The notes below the pieces were generated by a model. The model was not told the DNA's origin, searched no databases, and worked only from the letters and a program-made list of their open reading frames with translations. Positions 35,380-45,984 of a stretch of 64,000 nt of DNA are shown piece after piece; position 1 is the first letter of the stretch, and the number at the start of each line of letters is the position of its first letter. Location of the stretch: assembly GCF_019320115.1 (NCBI RefSeq), contig NC_089584.1, positions 106,471,799-106,535,798 of the forward strand, given 5' to 3'. Source of the DNA: Miscanthus floridulus (taxonomy: Eukaryota; Streptophyta; Magnoliopsida; Poales; Poaceae). The position numbers were made by a program, and so were the translations under genes.

Positions 35380-35452
35380 TCTAGATGTATAGTGAAAATT
35401 ATATGTATCTAGAAAACCTAAAATGTCTTATAGTTTGAAATGAAGGGAGTAT
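35380..35452. mobile_element. Stowaway-type MITE fragment
   Basis: The run tgtatctagaaaacctaaaatgtc then atgaagggagtatt is the typical right end of grass Stowaway elements (complement of actccct...). No matching left end is present, so it is a fragment. Confidence 0.5.
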
Positions 35453-37926
35453 TATTCAATGTGCTGATTTTCTTTTTTTTTTTGTTTATTTTGTTCAAGT
35501 TCAATTTTTGCATCCTAGTTACATCCATATAATTCGTTGATGACCAAGCCTCAGCCGCTCAGTTGCTAGTATTTTAATTATTTCTAATTTCAAGAGGACA
35601 GAGTTTTCTGATTCTCTGCTAGACCAGGCAAATTATGACTTCGGAAACATTCACCATGTAGAACTCGGCTTGACCAGGCAAATTATAGGAAACATGCAAT
35701 ATTTGATGGATATATGTTTCCTAATAATGTGATAAAATCACCCCCTCTCTATATATGAGAGGCCCGTGATTGGTTGAGACATCCAAACAATAAAAAACAC
35801 AACCAATCTAATATTTTTATCTTTTGTTATGCCTTTTATTCCTTAACCCTACCTTTCCCAACCTTCTACAAGCATCTCAACGACGTTTAGGTGGCATTGC
35901 TGACTCTAGAATAACCCTAGATGCGCCTTCTCGATGGGCTTCTTCCCATGAGGCATTTTCAGGTTTTTGCCACGGTTGACCTGCAAAAGTTTGCTAGGCT
36001 GATTTTCCCTGCTTCGTTGTGAATTCGATTCTCAAGTGGTCTGTGTGATCTGGGTGTGGCCCCTTGAGTATGTGATCGATCTTTGCATCAATATATTTTT
36101 TTACGACTCTGTTAAGGATGAAGATGTTTTGGTTTTGATGGCCGAAGTCAACTCTAACAATAAGTTGTCACTTGAAGAATTCATTGAAGAACTGGATCTA
36201 AGGAGTACATGCAAGAATTTAAACAAGCAACTACAAAGATTGTTTCTGTCCTGTTACAAGGCGTTGTTAAGGTAAAAGAGTGCACCAGGTAGATGCAATA
36301 TTCAGGTACATTATCTAGTCATCTATCCAATCTCATCAGTATCATGCTTAATAAGATGATTAAGATCCAATTCCTAATATTCAAAATACGGCTATTGAAG
36401 AAAATAAACTAGTAAAACAATCGGCTATGCTAATATTATTAGAAAACTAGTTATTGTTTGACCTTGCAAAAATAGACCAGCTACTGATGTTGTTGGCCAA
36501 GATTCTTCCGTCTCAAGCCGAATCTAATGTAATCAGTAAAGAAAATCTAAAACCTTTTGAAAAAAAAACATAGATCCTACATCCAGTACTTTTACATTCG
36601 AGGGCAACAAAGAGAGGATTCGCCTAACCAATTAGATTCGAGTCGGTGTATTAAAGCAAAGCCAAATATATTAGATCAATAAAGCATGAGATTGGTGTTT
36701 GAAAAACTACTGAATCCAAAGTTCCTAACAAGCATCTCAAGCATACTACTGAGAAGCTTTTAGCTAAGTGCTAAAAATAAAAAGAATACCAAAGATGCTA
36801 GTCGGCCTATCAATTAATTCCAAACAAGTCAAATCATATCCTATGAAGCAACTTGGAGTCAGAATCGACAACGAAATTATTATCATGAATCAACGGCATG
36901 TTTTCAATATGTATCATATATGGCTAGCCATCTATGCCTTATTTTCAGCATGCCTTATTTTTCTCTACTATGGTATTCTTATAATCCCTGGATGGTATTC
37001 TTATAACCCATGGATGCTGCCTCTTCCTAGATATTTTTGTTTGGATTACGTTACTCACTCACTTACAGAGAACCGGGAATTCACAAGCCATCACCTACAA
37101 ATAATGATCATTCTAATCAAACAAATCGGTCTGTGGAGAAAAGAAGCGCAAGGTGATTAGACAAGTCTATCGTGTCAAGAAGGATGAGAATTTGAAGAAA
37201 AAAGATTTGGCACAAGACAAAGAAAAGCTAGTAATTCAAGAAATATCAGCTAGATTTGTTGATCAAAATGTCCCCAATGACAAGCATGTTTCAGAAAAAC
37301 AAAGCTGCATAACAATCAAGTTCGGCTAGGGGCAAGACAAGAGCAAAACTGTACGTGCGATAGAAACTGGCCTAGCCGATCTCAAAATTAGCTTAGGCGA
37401 TTTTTCTGGGAAAAAAAATGAATAGAGTTTCAAATTAAAGAGTAAGGTGAAGACGAAGCCATGTTTGGAGGAGCTTTTATCAAAATACCAGTAGATAGCC
37501 ATGCAAAAGCAAAACAATCAGGCAAGGCAATATCAAAAGGAACAATTCTTCATCGCCAAGAAAAGACATGCGTGAACATCACTGGCACTCACCTCATTTT
37601 CGTGCATCATATAAATCAATCCATGCGCCATGGACTATCTATTCAGGTGTATCTCTACGATAATTCATGGTTTTGATATAATCCCTAGTTGTCATATTAT
37701 GAATATCGAGGTCCTCATTATCCTTAGGGCCATAATTTATATGATTGGTTGTTGTGGAGGAGAGAGTGAAGGTGTATCGCCATAATGAATTGATGATATA
37801 GTTTTGATACAAAATCAAATAGTTTAGCATTAAACTCAATAGTTTGGTCCCACTTTTTTAGGCACGGTGGATGAGAATCAATTATCTCGATAGTGTTACT
37901 ATATATAGGGTAAGGCTATTCTGTAA
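35453..37926. other. AT-rich intergenic stretch, no gene recognised
   Basis: Contains several short frames (36036-36275, 36768-37160 and a Lys-rich frame near 37130-37320). None has a family signature or clear exon structure that I can name; the Lys-rich stretch could be eroded transposon coding sequence. Confidence 0.4.
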
Positions 37927-38156
37927 CTGGCCATAGAATAACTTATTCTATAGTCACCTTGATTTACGATAATATTTATACCAATTTACGATAACATGAA
38001 TATGCATTTACGATACTCGTGTTACAACAACTCACCATGATATTTACCATAATGTCATAGTAAATCACTTAGTAAGGAGTTACTATAGTCTCGTAAATTA
38101 GCATAGTAACTATCGTAACTTAAAATGACCATAGAATAAGTTATTCTATGGCCAGC
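37927..38156. mobile_element. MITE with about 30-bp terminal inverted repeats
   Basis: Left end ctggccatagaataacttattctatagtca and the right end (38127-38156) are inverted repeats with a single mismatch. The repeat itself contains the palindrome tagaataacttattcta. The 230-bp body has internal repeats of tttacgata. Family unknown; Mutator-like is possible. Confidence 0.8.
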
Positions 38157-38169
38157 CGCAAAACAGTAG

Positions 38170-38170
<1 letters not shown>

Positions 38171-38264
<94 letters not shown>
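38171..38264. repeat. (TA)n microsatellite, about 47 units
   Basis: An uninterrupted TA run of about 94 bp, 15 bp beyond the end of the MITE at 37927-38156. Confidence 0.98.
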
Positions 38265-38267
<3 letters not shown>

Positions 38268-38272
38268 ATAGA

Positions 38273-38520
38273 ACACTTAGACCAATTTTTTTTTAGAATT
38301 TTCTTAAGTCAAACTTTGTGTAAGTTTAATCGAATTTATAGAAAAGAACACCAAGATCCGTGACACCAAATTAGTATTGTTAGATACAACATAAAGTGTA
38401 ATTTCATAATATGCTTATTTGGTGTCACAAATGTTTGTACTTTTTTTATAAATTCGGCCAAACATAAAAAAGATTGGTTTAAGATAACTCTAGAATGATT
38501 TATTTACTGATAGATGTAGT
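38273..38520. mobile_element. Stowaway-like MITE, imperfect long hairpin
   Basis: The left arm near 38295-38345 and the right arm near 38445-38500 are imperfect inverted repeats (tagaattttcttaa... and ...ttaagataactcta). The centre has ccaaattag and cttatttggtgtc in the arrangement usual in grass Stowaway hairpins. Ends are approximate. Confidence 0.55.
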
Positions 38521-38938
38521 ATATATGTATTATAGAAATTTTTCTTGAAAAAACTCAATGCCCTCCATACGTTATGACAACCTTGGATAGGAGAGTACAA
38601 TACTCCCTCTATTTCAGAATATTATTCTAGCTAATCCCACACAAAATAAGGAGCCTTAAAGTGAAAAATATTCTCTCATCATTAAGTAAATCGCAATCCA
38701 TCGTCTTATGCCTTTGGATAAGGGGATGTGACTGGCTGTTTGACTTGTGCCTTTGGATGTTTGCTTAAACTTATCAGCGCTACTTTTCAGCCATGAAACA
38801 ATATTTTTCTCTCATAACAAATCAGAGCATTAGCAACAGCCAAAAAATCAGAGAATGTTAAGTTATTTGGGGGAAAAAAAGATTAATTCAAAAATAGCAA
38901 GTATTGTGAAACGGTGAATAGCTTAATCTGAAGTCCAA
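38521..38938. other. Intergenic stretch with MITE debris
   Basis: actccctctatttcag at 38604 resembles a Stowaway end, and 38755-38830 (ttttcagccatgaaac...tctctcataacaaatcag) resembles part of the intron MITE at 34014-34128 in reverse orientation. No gene is seen. Confidence 0.4.
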
Positions 38939-39592
38939 CTAACTCGTGGGCCCACCAAAGGAAATGAATGCCGAATCTACCAAACCGATGGGAAATCTGG
39001 ACAAGTACTGTGATCTAGAATAATTTAGCGTCAGACTCAGACCGGCTGGAAATTTGGGAAGGGTGGAAAAACTGTGGAAGCAAAAGCGGTGAAGCACCAC
39101 CCATCCGCTCACGCGCCGAGTCCCTGTGCGGACTGCGGAGGCTGCGTGCGCCGCGGACTCGCGTTGCAGGCCTCTCGAGTTGAGAGGACGTGACGCCAAC
39201 GTGGGTGGCTGGCTTAGACTCGGAAACGGAAAGGGAGGCGCCAAGGAGGCAACGGCTAGCTCGGTCTGAAGCGCGAAAAGGGACCCCGCCCGCCAGCTCA
39301 CAAGCAGAGCACGGCACGCACGGCTCGGGCTCGCCAGTCGCCACTGATCCGACAAAACCACCGCCCTCGGCGAGCGCTTTCCAGCTGCGAACCCCGTCAC
39401 TCGTCCACCACGGCAAGTCAGTGGAGCGCGCGGGGGCCGCGGCGTGGCGCCTGGCGCGGCACCGCGCCCGCTCCCCTGCCCTGCTCCAATGACCGACCAG
39501 TCGGTCGCCATCGGTGTGATTTGCTCGGCTACCGGAGCCAGGCCCGCGCCCGCCGCCACGATGATTTGTTTGTCGGTTCCTACTGCTGCCAC
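38939..39592 (-). CDS. Unrecognised GC-rich ORF, 217 codons
   Basis: The longest frame in this stretch runs on the minus strand and is Ala-, Arg-, Ser- and Pro-rich with no motif that I know. A second long frame overlaps it on the same strand and a third on the opposite strand, so base composition alone may explain the openness. There is no obvious splice structure or neighbour context. Listed only because of its length. Confidence 0.15.
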   Translation of the reverse strand: MAAVGTDKQIIVAAGAGLAPVAEQITPMATDWSVIGAGQGSGRGAAPGATPRPPRAPLTCRGGRVTGFAAGKRSPRAVVLSDQWRLASPSRACRALLVSWRAGSLFALQTELAVASLAPPFPFPSLSQPPTLASRPLNSRGLQRESAAHAASAVRTGTRRVSGWVVLHRFCFHSFSTLPKFPAGLSLTLNYSRSQYLSRFPIGLVDSAFISFGGPTS

Positions 39593-40128
39593 ACTTGCTC
39601 CGGCTACGTATGATAGTCATGTGGATCAAATGTGTTGGCCGTGTGCTAATGACGGACCAGTGGTCCGTCCAAGGGTCGGCGGCAAGGGCTACGCGATATA
39701 CGAGCAGAGTGTTGAAAACCGCTTGACGTGACGAGGCACCAGTGCTTTGCTTCGCTAAAAATATGAATGCGGCGGCCGGCGAGGCTACGAGATCGCGGTC
39801 GCCTGCACCCTATGCCCAAACGAGTAGCTAGGTGCTAGATACTGTACCGGGGAAGCAGATTTCTCGCGTTCGTTGGCTAGATCAGAGCACTCGCAATCCG
39901 ACCGATGGACCCCAACAAAGCAGTAGGTCCTACTAGTGACTGGTAGCACAAACACGTAGCCCATCAATATACAGATCGTGGTTCGTATATAAATCTCATA
40001 TCCGGATCCAACAAAAACATCATTTGAATGCGAATTAACCCCGATCCCGATAGCCATTAACGAGCTGATATAAACCGAAAAGGGAGTCTAAAGGCGCACC
40101 ACCGCGATACATTACTCTGCCTGCTAGG
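39593..40128. other. Intergenic stretch, nothing recognised
   Basis: Mixed composition with short frames only. Confidence 0.4.
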
Positions 40129-40805
40129 TAAGGATGGCAGCAGGGATATACCCGTCGGGTATCGTCGGAACATTCTCTTCGAAGAATCCATCCCGTTCCC
40201 GTCCCTGTTAACTGTCTCGGGTATAAATTTTTGTCCATCCTCGTACCCGTCGGGCATCGGTCGGGTAACAGATACCCGACGGGTACTGCATACCCGATAA
40301 ACAATGACACTTGGGGTCGCAGCTTTGCAATCGGAGATGTTTCTTCTTCACCCAGGTATAAGTGTCGGAGTCTCGGAGATGCCGAGGAGAAGGAGCGAGG
40401 TTGCGAGGAGGGCGAACAAAGGTGGCAGAGAGACCGAACTGAGGAAGCGAGGGGCACGAGTGCTCGTGAGACAGGCGTGCTTGTGCTGCTGACGGAGATG
40501 GTGAGAAAAAATTGAACTAGGGTTCATAGAACACACAAACTATATATATGATTGTTCAGATTTGGGCAAAAATACCTATGTTGGGCTTCTTTGGACCTAA
40601 TACTCGCATGACAGCTCAAATAGTCGGATTCCCCAACGGGTAACGGGGACGGGTAAACAGGGAACGTTCCCGTACCCGCTATACCCGTCGGGGATGGATT
40701 CTTGCCCATTTAGATGCCCGCAGATAAAGATGTGATCTCATCCCCGTCTCCTAATGGATCAAATACCCATCGGGTATCGGGTATCGGAGCCCGTTGCCAT
40801 CTTTA
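40129..40805. mobile_element. Non-autonomous hAT-type element with imperfect 8-bp target duplication
   Basis: The left end taaggatggcagcaggg and the complement of the right end taaagatggcaacggg are imperfect inverted repeats. They are flanked by ctgctagg (40121-40128) and ctgctact (40806-40813), an 8-bp duplication with six matches. Both subterminal regions hold many forms of acccgtcgggtatc in both orientations. No transposase is encoded in the 677 bp. Confidence 0.8.
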
Positions 40806-41056
40806 CTGCTACTTACTAGAGCTTTCTTGTACGCACGAGCATGATCCAGCCAGCGGCAGGGGCAGGGCAGCGGCTGCACAAGAAGAGCCATGTCGCTGCA
40901 CCCCAAGCCCCACCACCCACCATAAACCCCCCCACACCACACCACCACACCACTCGCACTCTCGCAGCAACCAACGCGATCCGTCTCCCTTGGCGGCCCA
41001 TTTGAATGTGAGAGAGGGAAACTGCCGCCCAGCTATCTATCTATCCGTCACCGGCC

Positions 41057-41675
41057 ATGTCGAGATCCTCCTCCTCCAACTCCAACCCTGGCTCCGGCTC
41101 GTCGAAGCCCATCCTGGGGAGGGCGATGGCGACCATCCTGGCGCTGCCGCTGACACCCATCTCCAAGGACAAGTTGGGCCTGCTCCTCTTCAAGAAGCGC
41201 GCCTCCTCCTCCGCCAGGCGCCGCTGCTACAACTACAAGCTGTTCCGCCACTACAACTACGCCTACGTGGGCGCCCACCCGCTCCCCGCTCCTCCTGGGC
41301 CCGCCGCCCCCCGACGTCATGGCCTGGCAGAGGGACGCCACCAAGAAGCACTGAAGCAGGGCAAGGATCATCCTCGCCTCCCTCTTCTGCGGCACCGACG
41401 ACCTCACCACCGCCGTGCAGAACGACCTGGCTCATCGGGGCGACGCCCAAGGGCGCGGGGGCAGTGACCAGTTGGTGCTCGCCCCGGCTCTAGAGTGGGG
41501 GTTCGACGACTATGCCTACGTGTACAACGACGACGAGGAGGAGGTGGTGGACTACGAGGAGGAAGGGGACGAGGAGGTGGACGGCCGCGCGGACCGCTTC
41601 ATCCAGCGGTTCTACGAGGAGACGAGGCTGTAGAGTGCAGAGGCAGCAGTCTGTGGTCCAGCACCGCCGGCTCTA
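41057..41675 (+). pseudogene. DUF761-like gene broken by several small lesions
   Basis: The ATG at 41057 opens a Ser-rich start, then ILALPLTPISKDKLGLLLFKK and CYNYKLFRHYNYAYVG, matching the central block of plant DUF761 proteins (usually ...HYNYAFVGEYEFS). After 41270 the family pattern continues only in another frame, which has a TGA at 41352-41354 and then runs to DGRADRFIQRFYEETRL, the conserved DUF761 C-terminus. A TAG at 41631 follows, but a seven-base shift further on reads QRQQSVVQHRRL-stop, so the terminal residues were displaced by a small insertion. The lesions are a frame change near 41270, a stop at 41352 with further small indels, and an insertion near 41631-41637. DUF761 proteins are of unknown molecular function. 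Assembly error is an alternative to true loss. Confidence 0.65.
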
Positions 41676-42641
41676 GACGCCTTCTCATTTCGTCCGTTGC
41701 TACTGTCGATCGAGTAGAATCAGTGTTTTTAACACTTTTTTTAACTATTTTTAATTCTAACAATGTTTGTCCTTTTCTTTTAAAAGTAACACTTTTGGCC
41801 ACGTCTATATCCATGGCACGGCGAAACAACGCTGCCGCGCTGGCAGGGAAGCTTACTGCGTATGTGGCAATGTCCTAGCCCGCTGGCCGCTGACGTGGCA
41901 GGCCTTGCCGCGCCACCGATCGTTGTGCGGCTGTGGCGCGCCACGTGTCAGGGCACGACAGAGCGAAATAGAGGCCCGTGGCCCAGTCCATTTCCTCCCT
42001 CTATTTCACTCCGTGCCACCAAGCTGCCGCACAGCAGCCGCCTCGACGCCGCCCAGCCCCCACGCCTCCTAGCCCGCACTGCCGCGCCATTGCCTCCCGG
42101 CTCCCTCTCTCCCTTGTCTCCCTCTCTTAGTCCCTCATATCCCCACACGCCACCACCCCTCCTCGTCGTCGGCTCAGCCGCCGCTTGCTTATGGCGTAGC
42201 CTCCCTCTCTCCCCATCCTCTTCCTCCCCTGCCACCCCCTGTCCTTAACTCTCCTCCAACTTTGGGCGCAGAAGAAGCCCGCCGCCGACCGGCCATTGTC
42301 GTCGGCGGCCAGCTCAGCGCCTTAGGTGGATTGGGATGATCCTCTTGCCGCCGGCCGGCCATTCCCGATGTGGTTTGTCGAGGTAATCCTCTTGTGCATT
42401 TGTTGCTTCAATAGAATTGTTGTTAACTAGGGTTAGAATTCAAAATTAGTCAATGAAATTAGTAAAGTTAGCTAGATTGGTATAGTTAGTTAGTATAGTT
42501 GGTTAATATAGTTAGTTAGTATTGTTAGTATAGGTACTAATATTAGTTAGTGTATTTAGTATAGTTAGTTAGTATAATTAGTTAGAATTGTTGTTATAGG
42601 TATTAATATTAGATTAGTTAGTTTTCTTAGTTAGTATAAGT
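41676..42641 (+). other. MULE 5' region: GC-rich leader then TTAGT-rich repeats
   Basis: 41860-42300 is C-rich and looks like a 5' UTR. From 42470 to 42660 imperfect copies of gttagttagtatagttag recur many times. No terminal inverted repeat could be fixed, so the left boundary of the MULE is unknown. Confidence 0.45.
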
Positions 42642-42660
42642 ATGAATACTAGATTAGTTA
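42470..42660 (+). repeat. Imperfect (gttagttagtata)n repeat
   Basis: gttagttagta and close variants recur at irregular 13-30 bp spacing over about 190 bp, possibly within an intron of the MULE transposase gene. Confidence 0.7.
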
Positions 42661-44531
42661 GTATGCACGACGATTTCGATGACCTGATGAAGTTTCTAAA
42701 ATGCTTTTATAGATGGATTGTTGTGTTAGAGTTTTCTACGGAGAAAGTGTTAGGAGAGAAGATGATATGTTTGAGGATATGGAAGAAGAATTGGAATGGT
42801 TTGATGAACCTCCTAGCTTCAGCGATCTTTGTGGCCGTTTAAATGAAAAGTTTGGCTGTGATTATACACTGAAGGGGAGGTTTGATAGTGGAAAGACTAG
42901 GGCACACTACGTGCCGATGCCCTTATAGGACCATGCTCACTGGTCCCGCTACAATAGGGTAATCCAAGGTTCCAATGTGGCCATGGCTGAGGTGGTTGTG
43001 GAGAATGGGTACATGATGCATGGTCTCCAGGAGGCACCATCCTTCGATGATGATATTCAACAAGAATGCAGGGTTCATGTGGAACCAACTATGGGTACTA
43101 TGGATTTAGATGGTCAGTTGACGCAGGAGCAGTTTCATTCAAGTCAAGTAGGCTGTATAAGCAATGACTTCAATGTGAATGAGTTCAAATGGGAAGAGGA
43201 GGAGGAGGACAGGATCAGTGATGTAGTTAGCAGTGATTCAGATGATGACTAGGGAGGTAGACATGCTATCCCACACCAGTTGATGCCATGCCAGTACCTG
43301 TTCATGGTATTCCATTAATAGTACCAACTGAGGTTTTGCATACTATGCCGGCTCAGGGTAGACTAGTCACAGATTTGTCAATAGATGATACCCCCTATGA
43401 TTCATGGGGCATAATTAGCGAAGCACAGCAGTATGTTCCACCACCACCTTACATAGCGACAGAGCTTGAGCAACTAAGGTCGATGAACGTACTTTTCAAG
43501 GGCATTCTGAACTATAGGGACGTCAGCATGACGGATATGGCAGTTTGTGACACCGGTCTTCAGATGTGTAGGAAATTATTGTATGACCATGAGAAAGAAA
43601 TCCTTAGTAAGGGTATGATATTCAATACAATGTTAGAGATGAAGCTCTTCCTTGAGGACTATGTTGTGTATCATCATAGGCCATATAGTGTCACTCATTC
43701 GAACCAGGAGTTGAGGTACTACATAATATGCAAAAATGGTTGTATGTGGAGGTTAAATGCACGAAAGAGACAGAGTGATGGCAAGTGGAGGATAAGTAAA
43801 GTGGTCGAACCCCACACTTGCCTATCAAATAGGGGGAAGGAAAATCATCAGCAGCTCACTACACGTTACCTTGCTTGTCGTATATTAGGGCTCATTGATG
43901 ACAATAATGACATTTTGGTGTCTTTGTTATAACAATCCATATATAGATTCATTAAGTATGATGTGAGGTATGGAAAGGCTTGGCGTGCTAAGCAAATTGC
44001 CCTGGTGATTCGTTGGGGTAGTTGGGTGGAAGCGTACCAACAGGATGCCCCACATCTTATGTGCAATGCATATTACAACCCTGGCTTGAAATGGTTTGTG
44101 GACACCAGAGAGATGTATTTTTGGGACCTGTTGAGGCATGTCCTGGATCGTGTGTTCTGGTCATTCGCGCAAACGGAACATGCATTCTAGTTTTGTCGAC
44201 CAGTCGTACTTGTTGATGGCACTTTCCTAACCGAAAAGTACAGGGGCACCTTGATGATGGTTGCTGCTGTTGATTTAGATGACCAGATAGTACCCTTGGC
44301 TTTTGCTTTGATAGAGGGAGAGAATAATGAATCATGGTCATGGTTCATGCAGCTTCTATGTGTACAAGTGCTTGACCCATCTCACACTATATGTTTGATC
44401 TTGGACCGTCAACCAGGGCTTCTTAATGCTATAGCTAAGCATATAGATGGGTTCCCACCTCTAGTGCACAGATGATGCATGAGACACTTTGTCGCTAATT
44501 TCTAGCGATGTTAGAGGAAGAAGGAGGTATG
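42642..44531 (+). pseudogene. Mutator-like (MULE) transposase, cut short by element D
   Basis: The N-terminal part (42713-42928 then 42977-43252) is acidic, with EDMEEELEWFDEPPSFSD. Further on, the clean frame 43288-43932 holds the MuDR N-terminal DNA-binding domain (MIFNTMLEMKLFLEDYVVYH, YYIICKNGCMWRLNARKR). Then come GKAWRAKQIAL and the MULE transposase domain from about 44205 (VLVDGTFLTEKYRGTLMMV, LILDRQPGLLNAI, CMRHFVANF). Stops at 42929, 43252 and 43932 and frame changes near 43270 and 44190 inactivate it. The first two catalytic Asp residues are present; the third acidic residue lies beyond the break at 44531, where the LTR of element D starts. The remainder should be beyond the window's right end. 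Confidence 0.88.
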
Positions 44532-44640
44532 TGTCAGGGACCAAATACTGGGTATTCAAAGAGGAGGAGCTAATAACCATCAAACATTGATGCTTCTAAA
44601 CAGACGAGAATGCAACTACACTTCTTGCCCAACGACCAAA

Positions 44641-45075
44641 GGATGGCTCTACCTCACCCGACCCTTGGGGGCAGACTCTACCTCGCTCGACCGACTGAGG
44701 GTTGGCTCTGCCTTGCCTGACCCTCGAGGGCTGGCTTCACGCTCATCTGACGTCCGAGGGCAGGCTCTGCCTCACCCAACATCCGAGAGTAGGCTCCACC
44801 TCGCCTGATGTCCAGGGGCTAGGCTCCACCTCGCCTAATGTCCAAGGGTAGGCTCTGCCTCACCTGACATCTTAGGGCAGGCTCCGCCTCCCTCAACATC
44901 TAGGGGTAGGCTCTGCCTCGCCCGACGTCTGGGGGCAGACTCTGTCTCACTCGATGTCTGGGGACAGACTCTGCCTCGCCCGACATCTAGGGGCAGACTC
45001 TACCTCGCCCGACGTCTGAGGGCAGGCTCCGCCTCGCCCGACATCTTGGGGCTGGCTCTGCCTCGCCCAACGTTT
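44641..45075 (+). repeat. Tandem array of about 39-bp units in the LTR of D
   Basis: Forms of ggctctgcctcgcccgacatc followed by taggggca repeat about eleven times with many substitutions. The same array occurs in the 3' LTR at 56342-56676. Confidence 0.88.
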
Positions 45076-45641
45076 ATACCATGCTCCTTCATAATGATGA
45101 GTATAGGGTAAGACAAGGCACTCAAGTCAACCACAGTACCGAGGACCATACCCTGCACGCCTATAGGGAAGTACTATCAAGATATGATGGGATGGGCGCT
45201 TTAAGCCCTTCCAGGCATGACAGAGTCTGAACAATGTTGTAGGCGCCAACTTTCGTCTTATAGTGTTATGGGCGCCGCCATCAGCCCTCGGACGCGGATT
45301 CAGACATAAGCATATGACAATCACTATGATCCAGGAGGGAACTCATATAATCTACAGTAACCAACGTATGATCACTTCCCCATCTGCTCCCCGTAGGGTC
45401 ACAGCTCGGCACCTTGGTGCGCCACGCCGCCCACTAGGGCAGGATAGGACGTGACCACTTGCTAAAATGAAGCCAGAGCACGGCCCTATCAAGATTAGCA
45501 AATGTGCTATCTCTAGCACCATCTGCCATATCAGTGGGGCTAGCTCAGAGGAAAAGGAAGTCCCAGCACCTTCGAAGGACCTTCTTGGCCTTTGGTTTTT
45601 CTTCTTCTTTCTCCCATCTGTAACCCCTGCTCCCCCTTGAT

Positions 45642-45649
45642 CTATAAAA
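45642..45649 (+). promoter_or_regulatory. TATA box of element D LTR
   Basis: ctataaaa within cttgatctataaaagggaag, preceded by a C-rich stretch. Confidence 0.65.
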
Positions 45650-45967
45650 GGGAAGGCAGGGCACCCCACTAAGGGGACAGATCAATTCAACACACCATGC
45701 ACCACATAACACACAGCTGAGCAGCAACTAAGCTCTCGGTGCCCTTTTGACCTTTCCATCAGAGACTTGGGACATGTCCCTCTCTCGACCGGTTGTACCC
45801 CCTACTACGAACCTTTTTTGGTGCTAATAACACGAGCAGCAGCAAACTAGATGTAGGGATATTTTGCCCGAACCAGTATAAACCTTGTGTTCTTTAGCAC
45901 ACCATCCGGGCCTAATGCGCAACAAATATAAATTTACTAGTTGGTGTTTATTCGAAACACCGATAGT

Positions 45968-45984
45968 TGGCGCATCAGGTAGGG
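45968..45984 (+). promoter_or_regulatory. Element D primer-binding site (not initiator Met-tRNA)
   Basis: ttggcgcatcaggtaggg directly follows the LTR. It differs from the tggtatcagagc type of the other elements here. Sites of this kind occur in Tat-type elements; the matching tRNA was not worked out. Confidence 0.6.

Larger units (their letters stand above)
44532..45964 (+). repeat. Element D 5' LTR
   Basis: Starts tgtcagggaccaaatactgg, matching the start of the 3' LTR at 56232 (tattggggaccgaatattgg). The end is set just before the primer-binding site. It contains the tandem array at 44641-45075 and a TATA box at 45642. Confidence 0.85.

Noticed and set aside
35735..35770. Possible Helitron 5' end (tctctatatatgagagg)
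   Set aside because: The preceding base is C rather than A and no paired 3' end was found downstream.
36036..36275. Short frame with an EF-hand-like NSNNKLSLEEFIEEL
   Set aside because: The loop lacks the regular Asp pattern, the frame is short with no splice context, and no second EF hand is nearby.
36768..37160. 130-codon frame with a hydrophobic segment
   Set aside because: AT-rich chance frame; no recognisable family and no promoter or exon structure.
38055..38363. Tyr-Ile repeat proteins on both strands
   Set aside because: Translation of the TA microsatellite.
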